Source of the DNA: CAVQKZ01 sp963837325
GTDB lineage: Bacteria; Actinomycetota; Actinomycetes; Mycobacteriales; Jatrophihabitantaceae
DNA length: 64,000 bases
Direction: 5' to 3'
Assembly: GCA_963837325.1 (NCBI GenBank)
Contig: CAWIMV010000001.1
Coordinates: 682,001-746,000 of the forward strand
In this document: positions 36,065 through 44,807 of the stretch, in pieces
Position numbering within the stretch: the first letter of the stretch is position 1
Layout: each line of letters starts with the position of its first letter
Position numbers and translations under genes: made by a program
The notes under the pieces: model-generated
What the model saw: the letters and a program-made list of their open reading frames with translations, nothing else
Told to the model about the DNA's origin: nothing
Databases searched by the model: none

Positions 36065-37936
36065 ATGCGTCCAAACACGTCTTGGCGCCGAATGGCAGCG
36101 GCGGCGGCTGCGCTGTGCCTGCCGATGCTCCTCGTCGTTCCGACGTCAGCGTCGGCGAGCAACGGACCGGACACCGTCGACGAGATCCACGCCAGCTTCG
36201 GCGACGATGCCGCGACGTCGATGTGGGTCGGCTGGCGCGGCGCCGCGTCGGTGCTCAATTTCGGAACGGACGACGGCTACGGCCAGACGGCTACGCCGGT
36301 CGTCAATCCGGTCACGCCCGTCGATATCGCCGGGCCGTTCCAACACGTGTTGCTGACCGGCCTGGCGCCGGACACGGTCTACCACTATCAGATCGATGCC
36401 GGCGTCGACCATCAGTTCAAGACGGCGCCGAGCGGTGACGTGACCTGGGACGACATCGGCGACACGGGCACGACCTACAACTCGTTCAATGCGGCCACTG
36501 GTACCGGGTGCAGTGCCAGTTGGATGGCTTCGGTCTGGCAGCAGCTGGCCGACGAGCAGCCTGATTTCGTCTCTCACGGTGGCGACATCACCTACGCCAA
36601 TGAGTGCGGGCAAGGCGCGGTCCACCAGTTCTACGAGGACATTGCGCCCATTGCGACGATGCGAGCGTGGGAGCAGTCGTGGGGCAACCACGAGTACGGT
36701 TCGCCGACCAGCCAGTCGCCTCCCGGCACACCGCGCGACTCCATGGCCAATTACAAGGGCCGGCTGTATCTCGCGAATCCGCGCACGGCTCCGAATGACA
36801 CCACCGGGCAAGTATCGAACCCGGGCTGCCCGTCACCCACGAACCCGGCGGTGAACGGTTGCCTGGGCAGCGACTGGGGCTACTACACCGTGGGTCATGT
36901 CCTGATCATCGAATACCCGGAAACCTGGCCGAATGCCCAAACCGTCTGGGGCACGGCCGCCGACACCCTGATGGCGCAGGCCCAGGCCGACCCCGACATC
37001 TCGTTCATCGTCACCACTGGGCACCGCCCCGCGTACACGTCTCTGGCCAGTGCGGTCGACACCACCTTGAAGACTGCGATCAACAAGCTCGGTGACAAGT
37101 ACAGCCCGGCCGCGCAGGCCGGCGGCAAGTATGTGCTGAACATCGCGCACCACGTGCACGGCGGCGAGGTGTTCTCCGCGCAACATGGCGTTGTCCAGAT
37201 CACCAACGGTGGCGGCGGCACTGAGGAAGCCAATCTGCTGAGCCCCGCAACAGGTTCGCTGTTCCGGACGAGCCACTTCGAGCACCTGCGCCTCACCGCG
37301 ACCGATTCGTCGATGAAGATCGACATGATCTGTGGGCCGGTCTGGCCGCCGCAGCCCACTCGCGAGGCTTGCACCCAGGGCAGCGTCGTCTACTCCACGA
37401 CCCTTACGGCGGGCTCGACACCTCCGCCGCCACCTCCGCCGCCGCCACCGACCGTGAAGCAGTGGATCACCAACCCGGGCCTCGACGGCGGTAACAAGAC
37501 CGGCTGGACCGGCGTCTACAACAGCAGTTCGCGAGTGAGCGTGACCAAAGACGCTGCCGGCAATTGGCGCGTGCAGCTCAACACGACATCGACGACGGCC
37601 AAGATCGCCGGTGTCAACAATCCCAGCCCGTTCTGGGTGAACAACGCGTCGACCGCGGGCACGACCTATACGGCCACTGCTCAGGCGATGCCGAGCGTGA
37701 CGGGCGAGAAGGTGTACATCCTCTTGCGCGAGACGACTCCGAGCGGAACGGTGGTCGGTAACGCGCAGTCAACCACGGTCACCCTGACCAATGTCACCAC
37801 GCTGACCCAGCTGCCTGAGGTGAAGTACAAGGCGGCCCGGTCAGGCGACAGCATCCGCTACAGCCTCATCGTGACGAATCTGTCCAAGTCCCAGGCGCTA
37901 TACGGCGACAACTTCAGCCTGACGTCGCCGCAATGA
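36065..37936 (+). CDS. Secreted purple-acid-phosphatase-like metallophosphoesterase with C-terminal domain
   Basis: 623 residues. Signal peptide to ~residue 32, an N-terminal fibronectin-like purple-acid-phosphatase domain (~35-120), then the metallophosphoesterase core with metal ligands D133 (GDTG), D174 (GGDITY), N208-H209-E210 (GNHE), H320 (TTGH) and H363/H365 (AHHVHGGE). A pure proline linker (453-462, ten Pro) leads to a ~155-residue beta-rich C-terminal domain (WITNPGLDGGNKTGWTGVYN) resembling a carbohydrate-binding module. Releases phosphate from organic esters outside the cell; the C-domain may tether it to a polymer. ATG at 36065 chosen for signal peptide and GGGGGA upstream. The 216-bp upstream region is AT-rich (CCCTTTTTTACC ... 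ATAACCCT) and probably holds the promoter. Confidence 0.88.
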   Translation: MRPNTSWRRMAAAAAALCLPMLLVVPTSASASNGPDTVDEIHASFGDDAATSMWVGWRGAASVLNFGTDDGYGQTATPVVNPVTPVDIAGPFQHVLLTGLAPDTVYHYQIDAGVDHQFKTAPSGDVTWDDIGDTGTTYNSFNAATGTGCSASWMASVWQQLADEQPDFVSHGGDITYANECGQGAVHQFYEDIAPIATMRAWEQSWGNHEYGSPTSQSPPGTPRDSMANYKGRLYLANPRTAPNDTTGQVSNPGCPSPTNPAVNGCLGSDWGYYTVGHVLIIEYPETWPNAQTVWGTAADTLMAQAQADPDISFIVTTGHRPAYTSLASAVDTTLKTAINKLGDKYSPAAQAGGKYVLNIAHHVHGGEVFSAQHGVVQITNGGGGTEEANLLSPATGSLFRTSHFEHLRLTATDSSMKIDMICGPVWPPQPTREACTQGSVVYSTTLTAGSTPPPPPPPPPPTVKQWITNPGLDGGNKTGWTGVYNSSSRVSVTKDAAGNWRVQLNTTSTTAKIAGVNNPSPFWVNNASTAGTTYTATAQAMPSVTGEKVYILLRETTPSGTVVGNAQSTTVTLTNVTTLTQLPEVKYKAARSGDSIRYSLIVTNLSKSQALYGDNFSLTSPQ

Positions 37937-37955
37937 GTCGCGAAGGATCAGGTGG

Positions 37956-38447
37956 CTAAGGGCACGACTCGCTGGCCTTGACCACGCCGAGGTCGATGCG
38001 GCCGTTCGCTGGGACGCGTTTGCCCGGCGCAATGTTCTGAGTGCAGACCTGCCAATCCCGGTCCATGATCTGGGACCGGTGGCCCCGCAGATCGTGCGAA
38101 TGCGAGACGAAAACCGGATTGCCCGACACACGCTGGATGTCGTCCTGGGCGTCCTGCAAGATCTGCCCGACTTCATTCGGCATCGGGAATGCGCCGTCCG
38201 TGCCACCGTCGGTGGCGTTGTCCGTAGCCGGGGAACTCGTCCCGGATCCGGTCTGGCCGGAGGATCCCGAGGTGGACGGCGCCGTCGCCGTGGTCGTCGA
38301 CGAGCCGGACGGAGGCGCGGTGGGCCCACCCTTCTTGCCCCCCGAGGAGTCGCAGCCGGACATGATCAGCGCTGCGGCGCCGAACCCCAGCACCAGGACT
38401 ACCCACCTGCGTTTGCGCAGTCCCCGAGGGCCATCGTCGCTCGCCAT
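37956..38447 (-). CDS. Lipoprotein with C-terminal PASTA-like domain
   Basis: 163 residues. Basic N-terminus, one hydrophobic segment and a lipobox ending at C32 (ALIMSGC), then a Ser/Thr/Gly/Pro-rich linker (~35-85). The C-terminal ~75 residues (GQILQDAQDDIQ ... DWQVCTQNIAPGKRVPANG) look like a PASTA-type module, which in other proteins binds cell-wall muropeptides. ATG at 38447 with AAGGAG upstream; the longer frame is not used. Convergent with the phosphatase gene, 19 bp apart. Confidence 0.78.
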   Translation of the reverse strand: MASDDGPRGLRKRRWVVLVLGFGAAALIMSGCDSSGGKKGGPTAPPSGSSTTTATAPSTSGSSGQTGSGTSSPATDNATDGGTDGAFPMPNEVGQILQDAQDDIQRVSGNPVFVSHSHDLRGHRSQIMDRDWQVCTQNIAPGKRVPANGRIDLGVVKASESCP

Positions 38448-38621
38448 GGGCGCTCCTTGCCTACGTGCGTTGCGGAGGCGCGTCGCGCCGGTGACTAGGG
38501 ACAGTCTGGCATCCGATCGAAATCGACATCGAACCTGTTCAGCCCGTTCGGGTTGCCGGTGATACTGGATCAGACCCGACATGCTGGCCTGACAACGACC
38601 TCGACGGGGAGGGCTGCTCCG

Positions 38622-39308
38622 ATGACGAGTGCGGATGCGCCGGCGGCCAAGCGGCGATGGCTCGAGATGCAGTGGGAAGCCCTGCGGCCCGAGCTGCCGT
38701 CAGCGCCGGCGCGGGTGATCGAGTTGGGCTGTGGTCCCTACGGCGGCTTCGTCCCGGCGCTTCAACAGGCCGGTTACGAAGCGCTCGGCGTCGACCCTGA
38801 GGCGCCTGCCGGCACCGCCTACTGTCAACAGGAGTTCGAACGCTTCCAACCGCCGTGGCCCGCCGATGGCGTCATCGCCTGCACGTCGTTGCACCACACC
38901 GCCGACCTGCCACGGGCGCTCGATTGCATCGCGGCGGTGCTGCGCCCCATGGGCGTGCTTGCCGTCATCGAGTGGGACTGGCAACGATTCGACGAACGCA
39001 CCGCCCGTTGGTGCTTCGATCGCCTCAGCCCGACCGACGAAACGGGCTGGCTGCATCACGGCCGCGATCGGTGGCTGGAATCCGGACAATCGTGGTCGGA
39101 CTTCATCACGGGCTGGGCGAAAGAGGAGAAGTTGCATACCGGCGATGCGCTGATTGCCGCGCTGACCGGGCGGTTCCAGACGCGCGTGCTGACCCGTGGC
39201 CCGTACTTCTTCCCTGACCTCGAGATGTCACCGGCCATGGAAAGCGCTGCTATCGACGCCGGGGAGTTGCAGGCCAGCGGGATCTACTACCTGGCCAGCA
39301 AGCCTTGA
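38622..39308 (+). CDS. Class I SAM-dependent methyltransferase
   Basis: 228 residues. SAM-binding motif I VIELGCGPYGGFVPAL, acidic residue of motif II in LGVDPEA, and a motif like IACTSLHHTADLPRALDCIA, matching the UbiE/class I group of unknown specificity. ATG at 38622; the frame continues upstream to 38553 but without a better start signal (GGGGAGGG lies ~8 nt before 38622). Soluble, no membrane segment. Converges with the CPT-like gene, 20 bp apart. Confidence 0.87.
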   Translation: MTSADAPAAKRRWLEMQWEALRPELPSAPARVIELGCGPYGGFVPALQQAGYEALGVDPEAPAGTAYCQQEFERFQPPWPADGVIACTSLHHTADLPRALDCIAAVLRPMGVLAVIEWDWQRFDERTARWCFDRLSPTDETGWLHHGRDRWLESGQSWSDFITGWAKEEKLHTGDALIAALTGRFQTRVLTRGPYFFPDLEMSPAMESAAIDAGELQASGIYYLASKP

Positions 39309-39328
39309 CGCCCGCGACGGACTGACGG

Positions 39329-39883
39329 TCAGGCGGTGACGCGGGCGGCGATGAGCCGGGCGCAGTCGAGCGCGGGGGAGTCGGTGGTGTCGACCTCCAG
39401 GTCGTAGGCCACGCCGACGTGCACGGCCTGGGCCTGCGAGCGGGCCATCCCGGCGATCCGACCGGGGCGAACGGCCTCCCGGGCGGCCGCGACATCGGGG
39501 TCGCAGCGCACGCCGACCCAGAGCACCCGCAAACTGGCGAACGCAGACCGCAACCGCGCCTGGGACGCGGCGCCGGACAGGAACACATCGTCGACGATGA
39601 CGCGGGTGCCGGCCGCGGCCATTGCGGCCACCCCTCGGTTCCAGGCCGCCTCCACGGCCCGGAACGCCTCGCCGATGACCACGCTGCCGTCGGCGGCGAA
39701 CTCGATCGCCGGCTGGCTGGGGGACGGCTGCGTCGCCGGTGGCATTGCATCGATCAGGTCGTCCACACCCAACGTCAGCCAGGTCTGGGGCAGCAGCAAC
39801 AGTTGCAGCTGGCGGGCGATCGTCGACTTGCCGCTGCTCGACCCGCCGTTCAGGACCACAAGGTCGACAGGCGACGTCGTCAT
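39329..39883 (-). CDS. Chloramphenicol-phosphotransferase-like (CPT) kinase
   Basis: 184 residues. P-loop GGSSSGKS at residues 13-20 and the CPT-type segment LGVDDLIDAMP containing the catalytic aspartate. This family includes the Streptomyces enzyme that inactivates chloramphenicol by 3'-O-phosphorylation, but many members have other or unknown substrates. The ATG overlaps the TetR stop by 4 bp, so the pair is translationally coupled; both are divergent from an MFS exporter at 40735. This layout suggests a resistance or detoxification unit; substrate unproven. Confidence 0.85.
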   Translation of the reverse strand: MTTSPVDLVVLNGGSSSGKSTIARQLQLLLLPQTWLTLGVDDLIDAMPPATQPSPSQPAIEFAADGSVVIGEAFRAVEAAWNRGVAAMAAAGTRVIVDDVFLSGAASQARLRSAFASLRVLWVGVRCDPDVAAAREAVRPGRIAGMARSQAQAVHVGVAYDLEVDTTDSPALDCARLIAARVTA

Positions 39884-40629
39884 CGGCCAGCGGCCCCGAG
39901 CCGGGTCACGCGCGCGGCAATTCCGTCCAACACCGTCTCCAGACCGAACCGGAACTCCTCCTCGGCGAAGTCGCCCTCGTCCTGCAGCGAACCGGAGATC
40001 ATCGCCGCGTGCACGCCGGGAAAGGTCTCCGGGTCGATGACCCGGGCCAGGTGCCGGATGTATCGCGCGTCGGCCTCGCGGCTGGTCATGGTCTCTCGCC
40101 CGAGGGCGTCGCCGAGTTGCGTACTCAGCAAGACCTGGCCCCGCACGTACACCTCGACCAAGAGCAGCGCGGAAAGCTTCTGCTGTTCGGTCAGCGGCGT
40201 GGCGGCGAAAGCTGAGACACCGCGCTCCATCCACGCGAGCTGGTTGGGAGCCAGCGGCGGTGCGACCACCGGGATGTGCACGATCCAGGGGTGCTTGACC
40301 AGCGCCGCCCGGTTGGCTGAGGCCCACGCGTCGAGCTGCTTGCGCCATCCGCCGGTCGGCTTGCGGCGCGGCGGCGACCCGTAGGCCGCGTCGACCATCG
40401 CGATGAACAGATCGGTCTTGGAATCGACGTAGCGGTAGAGCGCCATCGCCGTGAGTCCCACTGCTTCGGCGACGGTGCTCATGGACAGACCGGCCAGGCC
40501 CCGCTCGTCGGCCACCCGCACCGCGGCTTGCGCAATGTCGGCGATCGTGCGGCCGGGCTTCGGACCGCGCCGCGGCTCCTCGAGTCCCCAGAGCAGCTGC
40601 AGTACACGCGGCAGTTCCTCGTCGGCCAT
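39880..40629 (-). CDS. TetR/AcrR-family repressor
   Basis: 249 residues. N-terminal helix-turn-helix (IADIAQAAVRVADERGLAGL, then STVAEAVGLTAMALYRYVDS) and a C-terminal TetR_C-like ligand domain. The ATG at 40629 has GGAGAGG upstream; the 30-codon longer frame is not used. It reads divergently from the MFS exporter with a 105-bp control region between, the usual arrangement for an exporter repressor. First gene of a two-gene unit with the CPT-like kinase. Confidence 0.93.
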   Translation of the reverse strand: MADEELPRVLQLLWGLEEPRRGPKPGRTIADIAQAAVRVADERGLAGLSMSTVAEAVGLTAMALYRYVDSKTDLFIAMVDAAYGSPPRRKPTGGWRKQLDAWASANRAALVKHPWIVHIPVVAPPLAPNQLAWMERGVSAFAATPLTEQQKLSALLLVEVYVRGQVLLSTQLGDALGRETMTSREADARYIRHLARVIDPETFPGVHAAMISGSLQDEGDFAEEEFRFGLETVLDGIAARVTRLGAAGR

Positions 40630-40698
40630 CGACCTCTCCACGACCCGTCGTAATTGCTTGCGACGCACGCAATTAGCTGTTACTTTCTGCGTAGAGCT

Positions 40699-40722
40699 TA
40701 TACTGTCTATGCTGTACACAGC
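40699..40722 (+). promoter_or_regulatory. Probable promoter and operator for the MFS exporter
   Basis: A near-consensus -10 TATACT is at 40699-40704, 31 bp before the ATG at 40735. Immediately downstream lies the dyad GCTGTACACAGC (40711-40722), four symmetrical bases each side of TACA. A TetR dimer bound here would block transcription start. A weak -35 (TGTTAC) may lie ~17 bp upstream. Also seen: AGCTGT (about 40674) pairs with ACAGCT (about 40718) at distance. Confidence 0.5.
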
Positions 40723-40734
40723 TAGGAGCGCCTC

Positions 40735-42315
40735 ATGACCGCTAATGCCGCCCCCGTCCAGACCGTAGACCGGCCTGGCGCACTGTCCGAACCGGAGCAG
40801 CGCGCCGGACGCAAGGAGTGGATCGCGCTCGCGGTCCTGGCTTTGCCCTTGTTGCTCGTCTCGATGGACGTTTCCGTGCTCTACTTCGCCGTCCCGTTCA
40901 TCAGCCGCGATCTATCCGCCAGTGCGTCCCAACAGTTGTGGATCTTCGACATCTACGGCTTCGTGCTCGCCGGCCTGCTCATCACGATGGGCTCGCTCGG
41001 GGACCGCGTCGGCCGGCGCCGGCTGCTGATGTGCGGCGCCCTGGCCTTCGGCGCCGCGTCCGTGGCCGCCGCGTACGCCCAGAACCCGGCCGAATTGATC
41101 GTCGCCCGCGCCGTCCTGGGCGTAGGCGGCGCCACCTTGATGCCGTCCACCCTGGCGCTGATCCGCAATCTTTTCCATGACGCCGGTCAGCGGGCGAAGG
41201 CGATCGCGGTGTGGAGCGCCGTGATGATGGGCGGCATTTCGCTCGGGCCGGTGTTGGCCGGTCTGCTGTTGGAGCACTTCTGGTGGGGATCGGTCTTCCT
41301 CATCAACCTGCCGGCCATGACCCTGCTGCTCGTGCTCGCCCCAGTGCTGCTGCCGGAGTTCAAGAATCGCTCCGGGCACCGCTTCGACCTGTTCAGTTCG
41401 GTGCTCTCGCTCGCGGCCGTCCTGCCCGTCATCTACGGCATAAAGCGCGCGGCCACCAACGGCGTCGGACCCGTCCCCGCCGGCTGCGTCCTCGTGGGGC
41501 TGCTGGTCGGAGCGGCGTTTGTCGTCCGGCAGCGGCGAGCGCAGGATCCGATGATCGAACTTCCGTTGTTGCGCGACCGCAGGTTCGGCGGGTCGCTGTT
41601 GGCCAACACGATCGCGATGTTCGCCCTCGTGGGCAATGCGGTGTTCATGACCCAGTACCTGCAGCTCACGCTCGGTATGGCGCCGCTGCGGGCGGCGGTG
41701 TGGAGCCTGATCCCGTCGATCGCCGTCGCCGGCGCGGCGCCGCTTGCCACCGTCCTCGGGCAACGCTATTCGCGCGGCAACGTCATGACCGGCGGCTTCG
41801 TCGTTGGCGCCTGCGGTTTCGCGGTGCTGACCCAGTTGCGGACGAACTCCCCGCTGGCCCTGGTGATCGTAGGCGCCGGCGTGCTTGCGTTTGGCCTGGT
41901 CATCGTCCTGACGCTGGTGAGCGACCTGGTGATGGCCACGGTCACTCCGCAGCGAGCTGGCTCCGCCTCCGCGTTGGTGGAGACCACCAGCGAGTTCGGT
42001 GGTGCATTGGGCATCGCCGTGCTCGGCAGCATCAGCGCAGCGGTGTACACGAGCCGGTTGCGGGCCCAGCTGCCCACTGCGCTGTCCGACGGGCAGGCGC
42101 ACACCGCCCGGCAAGGACTCTCCGGGGCGGTGTCCACCAGCGCGGCGCTGCCCGACTCGCTGGCCGGCCAATTGCTCACCCTCGCCCGGCACGCCGCCAC
42201 CGACGGGCTGAATGTGGCGGTCGGCATCGGCGCAGCATTGCTGTTGCTGGCGGCCGCGGCGACGTTCGTCCTGCTACGGGAACCCAGTCCGGCAGCGACC
42301 CGCGGCCCGCTCTGA
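40735..42315 (+). CDS. MFS drug exporter, DHA2 family (14 membrane segments)
   Basis: 526 residues, about 14 membrane helices. Motif A-like loop GDRVGRRRLLMCGALAFGAAS and motif C-type segment PVLAGLLLEHFWWGSVFLIN are characteristic of proton-driven EmrB/QacA-type multidrug exporters. ATG with TAGGAG 8 nt upstream. Divergent from TetR and CPT-like kinase, so most likely exports the ligand of that TetR. Substrate unknown. Confidence 0.92.
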   Translation: MTANAAPVQTVDRPGALSEPEQRAGRKEWIALAVLALPLLLVSMDVSVLYFAVPFISRDLSASASQQLWIFDIYGFVLAGLLITMGSLGDRVGRRRLLMCGALAFGAASVAAAYAQNPAELIVARAVLGVGGATLMPSTLALIRNLFHDAGQRAKAIAVWSAVMMGGISLGPVLAGLLLEHFWWGSVFLINLPAMTLLLVLAPVLLPEFKNRSGHRFDLFSSVLSLAAVLPVIYGIKRAATNGVGPVPAGCVLVGLLVGAAFVVRQRRAQDPMIELPLLRDRRFGGSLLANTIAMFALVGNAVFMTQYLQLTLGMAPLRAAVWSLIPSIAVAGAAPLATVLGQRYSRGNVMTGGFVVGACGFAVLTQLRTNSPLALVIVGAGVLAFGLVIVLTLVSDLVMATVTPQRAGSASALVETTSEFGGALGIAVLGSISAAVYTSRLRAQLPTALSDGQAHTARQGLSGAVSTSAALPDSLAGQLLTLARHAATDGLNVAVGIGAALLLLAAAATFVLLREPSPAATRGPL

Positions 42316-42354
42316 CATCCTGAACGCCGAGTCGTTCCGGCCGAGTGTCCCGAG

Positions 42355-43002
42355 GTGAGCGTGGTGACGCAGTTGCGCGATGCCCTCAGTGCCGATCGCG
42401 TCATGGCGATCGTCCGGTATCGCGGCGGTGGGGACGTGCTGGGCGCCATTGACGGCCTGCACCGGGGCGGCGTCCGGATCCTCGAGGTCACGGTCGACAC
42501 GCCCGGCTGCTGGGACGCCATCGCAGCCGCAGCCAGTCGGCCCGATCTGGTGGTCGGCGCGGGCACGGTCACGACCGCCGACCAGGCACGGCGGGTCGCC
42601 GACCTCGGCGCCCGGTTCGTGGTAAGTCCCGGTCTCGACGTGGAGGTGCTGGCCGCTGCGCGCGAGCGCGGGCTGGCAACCCTGCCGGGCGTCGCTACCG
42701 GCACCGAGGTGCTCGCAGCCCAGCGCGCGGGAGCGGACGTGCTGAAGTTCTTCCCGGCCGGCGCGCTCGGCCCGCGTTACCTCGCCGAGCTGCGGGGCCC
42801 GTTCGGCGGCGTCGACTTCGTCCCGACGGGTGGCATCCGCGTCGACGAGGTCGGTGTGTGGTTGCAGGCCGGCGCGCTCGCGGTCGCGCTCGGCAGCGAC
42901 CTGGCCGGACGCCAGGCGCCGGCGTCTGCCGCGGACGTGGATGCAATCGCCACGCGCGCCGAGCTCGCGCTGCGGTTCGCGCGGGACGAGTCCGCACCGT
43001 GA
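42355..43002 (+). CDS. eda: 2-keto-3-deoxy-6-phosphogluconate aldolase (KDPG/KDPGal type)
   Basis: 215 residues; splits 2-keto-3-deoxy-6-phospho-sugar into pyruvate and glyceraldehyde 3-phosphate. Schiff-base lysine K131 (VLKFFPAG), E44 (RILEVTVDT) and the phosphate loop TGGIRVDEV are in place. GTG start (a second GTG lies at 42364). The stop overlaps the PfkB kinase start (GTGA). With the kinase and the lactonase it forms a 2-keto-3-deoxy-sugar degradation operon. Sugar could be gluconate, galactonate or a plant sugar acid. Confidence 0.92.
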   Translation: MSVVTQLRDALSADRVMAIVRYRGGGDVLGAIDGLHRGGVRILEVTVDTPGCWDAIAAAASRPDLVVGAGTVTTADQARRVADLGARFVVSPGLDVEVLAAARERGLATLPGVATGTEVLAAQRAGADVLKFFPAGALGPRYLAELRGPFGGVDFVPTGGIRVDEVGVWLQAGALAVALGSDLAGRQAPASAADVDAIATRAELALRFARDESAP

Positions 43003-43946
43003 CTCGCGTCCTGACCATGGGCGAGACCATGGGCCTGGCCGTCACCGGCCCCGGCGAGCCGCTGCAGACGGCTGCTTCGGCCCGGTTGCACGTTGCCGGA
43101 GCCGAGTCGACGGTCGCCATCGGCCTGCGCCGCCTCGGCGTGGACAGTTGCTGGCTGGGCGTCGTCGGTGCCGACGAGTTCGGCGCCCGGATCCGTCGAG
43201 AACTCGCCGCGGAGGGTGTCGACGTCGGATACGTACGGGTCGATGCCACCGCGCCAACCGGGTTCATGCTGCGAGAGTTGCGGACAGCAGAGCTCACCCG
43301 GGTGACCTACTACCGCCGCGACAGCGCGGGCTCCCAGCTGACCGCGGAGGATGTCGACGCGGCATTCGCGGGCTTCGCACCCGAGCTGGTGCACGTCACC
43401 GGCATCACTGCCGCGCTGTCGGCGGACGCGGCCGCGGCGGTTCACCACGCGGTGCAACTCGCCGGCCGCGTGGGCGTGGATGTGTCCCTCGACGTCAATC
43501 ACCGCCCGAGCCTGCCGGGGAGTGCCGGCGCGACCGCCCTCATCCGGCAGCTTGTTGCCGACGCCGCCGTCCTATTCGTCGGCGATGACGAACTGCACGT
43601 CGTCACCGGGGAACGCGACCCCGGTCGAGCCGCGGCCCAGCTCGGCCGGCTCGGGCCGCGCGAGGTGGTCGTCAAGCGCGGCCCCGCCGGCGCGCTTGCG
43701 TACTCGGATGGAGCGCTGCACGAGGTGGACGCGCTGCCGGTCGCCGTCGTCGACGTGGTCGGCGCCGGCGACAGCTTCGTCGCCGGATACCTGGCCGCGC
43801 GGGCGAGCGGGCTGCCGGTGGACGAGCGACTGCGCTGGGGGACGGTCTGCGCCGCGTTCACCGTGGGCACGCACGGGGACTGGGAAGGACTGCCCCGGCG
43901 GGCCGAACTCGACGGTTTCGAAGCTCGCGGCGGCACCGTACGCTGA
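42999..43946 (+). CDS. PfkB-family sugar kinase, probably 2-keto-3-deoxygluconate kinase
   Basis: 315 residues. PfkB layout with sugar-binding start VLTMGETMGLAVTG and the C-terminal ATP/anion-hole motif VVGAGDSFVAGYLAA. Overlap with the aldolase gene (GTGA) implies it supplies 2-keto-3-deoxy-6-phospho sugar for it. The GTG at 42999 is chosen over the longer frame inside the aldolase. Other ketodeoxy sugars are possible. Confidence 0.88.
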   Translation: MTRVLTMGETMGLAVTGPGEPLQTAASARLHVAGAESTVAIGLRRLGVDSCWLGVVGADEFGARIRRELAAEGVDVGYVRVDATAPTGFMLRELRTAELTRVTYYRRDSAGSQLTAEDVDAAFAGFAPELVHVTGITAALSADAAAAVHHAVQLAGRVGVDVSLDVNHRPSLPGSAGATALIRQLVADAAVLFVGDDELHVVTGERDPGRAAAQLGRLGPREVVVKRGPAGALAYSDGALHEVDALPVAVVDVVGAGDSFVAGYLAARASGLPVDERLRWGTVCAAFTVGTHGDWEGLPRRAELDGFEARGGTVR

Positions 43947-43952
43947 GGCCTC

Positions 43953-44807
43953 ATGCGCGCCGACCAGCTCACCGAGCCAGTTGCTCACCACGGTGAGGGG
44001 CCGGTCTGGCTGGCGGGCACGCGCTGGCCACCGGGTCTCTATTGGATCGACATGCTTGTCGGCGACGTGCTGCATCTCGGTGCGGATGGGACTGTCGAGC
44101 GTCGACACGTCGGCACGACGATTGCGGTGGTCCGTCCCCGCGTCGACGGCGGGTTGGTGTACGCCGTCGAGCGCGGCTTCGCACTCGACGACGGCCCGGG
44201 CACCGCGTTGCGCTACTTGCCCGAGCTGTGGGACGACCCCGGCATCCGGATGAACGAGGGCGGCTGCGACCCGGCCGGGCGGCTGTACTGCGGTTCGATG
44301 AGCTATACGCAGCAACCGGAAGCCGGCTCGCTGTATCTGCTGCACCCGGATGGCGCCGTCGATACCGTGGCGCGCGGCTTCACGATTCCGAACGGGCTGG
44401 AGTGGACCCCCGACGGCACGCAGGCCTATCACGTCGACACCCCTACGGGGCGGATCGACATCCTCGACTGGAACGCCGACGAAGGTCTGCACAACCGGCG
44501 GCCGTTCGCGAATGTCGACGGCGGCGGCAAACCCGACGGGCTCACCGTCGACGCCGATGGGGGTGTGTGGGTGGCCGTCTGGGGCGGTGGGGCCGTCCAT
44601 GGCTACGGGGCCGACGGATCGCTGTCGGCGGTGGTCGAGGTGCCGGCCGCCCAGGTCAGCGCCTGCACGTTCGGCGGCCCGGACCTCGACGAACTGTTCA
44701 TCACGACGTCGCGCGAGAACCTCGACGACCCCGAGCCGGCGGCCGGCGCCGTGTTCTCGGTACGCCCGGGCGTCCGAGGCAGGCCGGTCCGGGCCTTCGC
44801 CGGCTGA
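43953..44807 (+). CDS. SMP-30/gluconolactonase family lactonase
   Basis: 284 residues, six-bladed beta-propeller: EGPVWLAGTRWPPGLYWIDM, NEGGCDPAGRLYCGSM, TIPNGLEWTPDG and FGGPDLDELFITTS are blade signatures that carry metal-binding E, N and D residues. Hydrolyses an aldonolactone, giving the acid that would then be dehydrated to the 2-keto-3-deoxy sugar. ATG 6 bp after the kinase stop. Its 3' end (last ~20 codons) is duplicated in the non-coding repeat region downstream. Confidence 0.9.
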   Translation: MRADQLTEPVAHHGEGPVWLAGTRWPPGLYWIDMLVGDVLHLGADGTVERRHVGTTIAVVRPRVDGGLVYAVERGFALDDGPGTALRYLPELWDDPGIRMNEGGCDPAGRLYCGSMSYTQQPEAGSLYLLHPDGAVDTVARGFTIPNGLEWTPDGTQAYHVDTPTGRIDILDWNADEGLHNRRPFANVDGGGKPDGLTVDADGGVWVAVWGGGAVHGYGADGSLSAVVEVPAAQVSACTFGGPDLDELFITTSRENLDDPEPAAGAVFSVRPGVRGRPVRAFAG

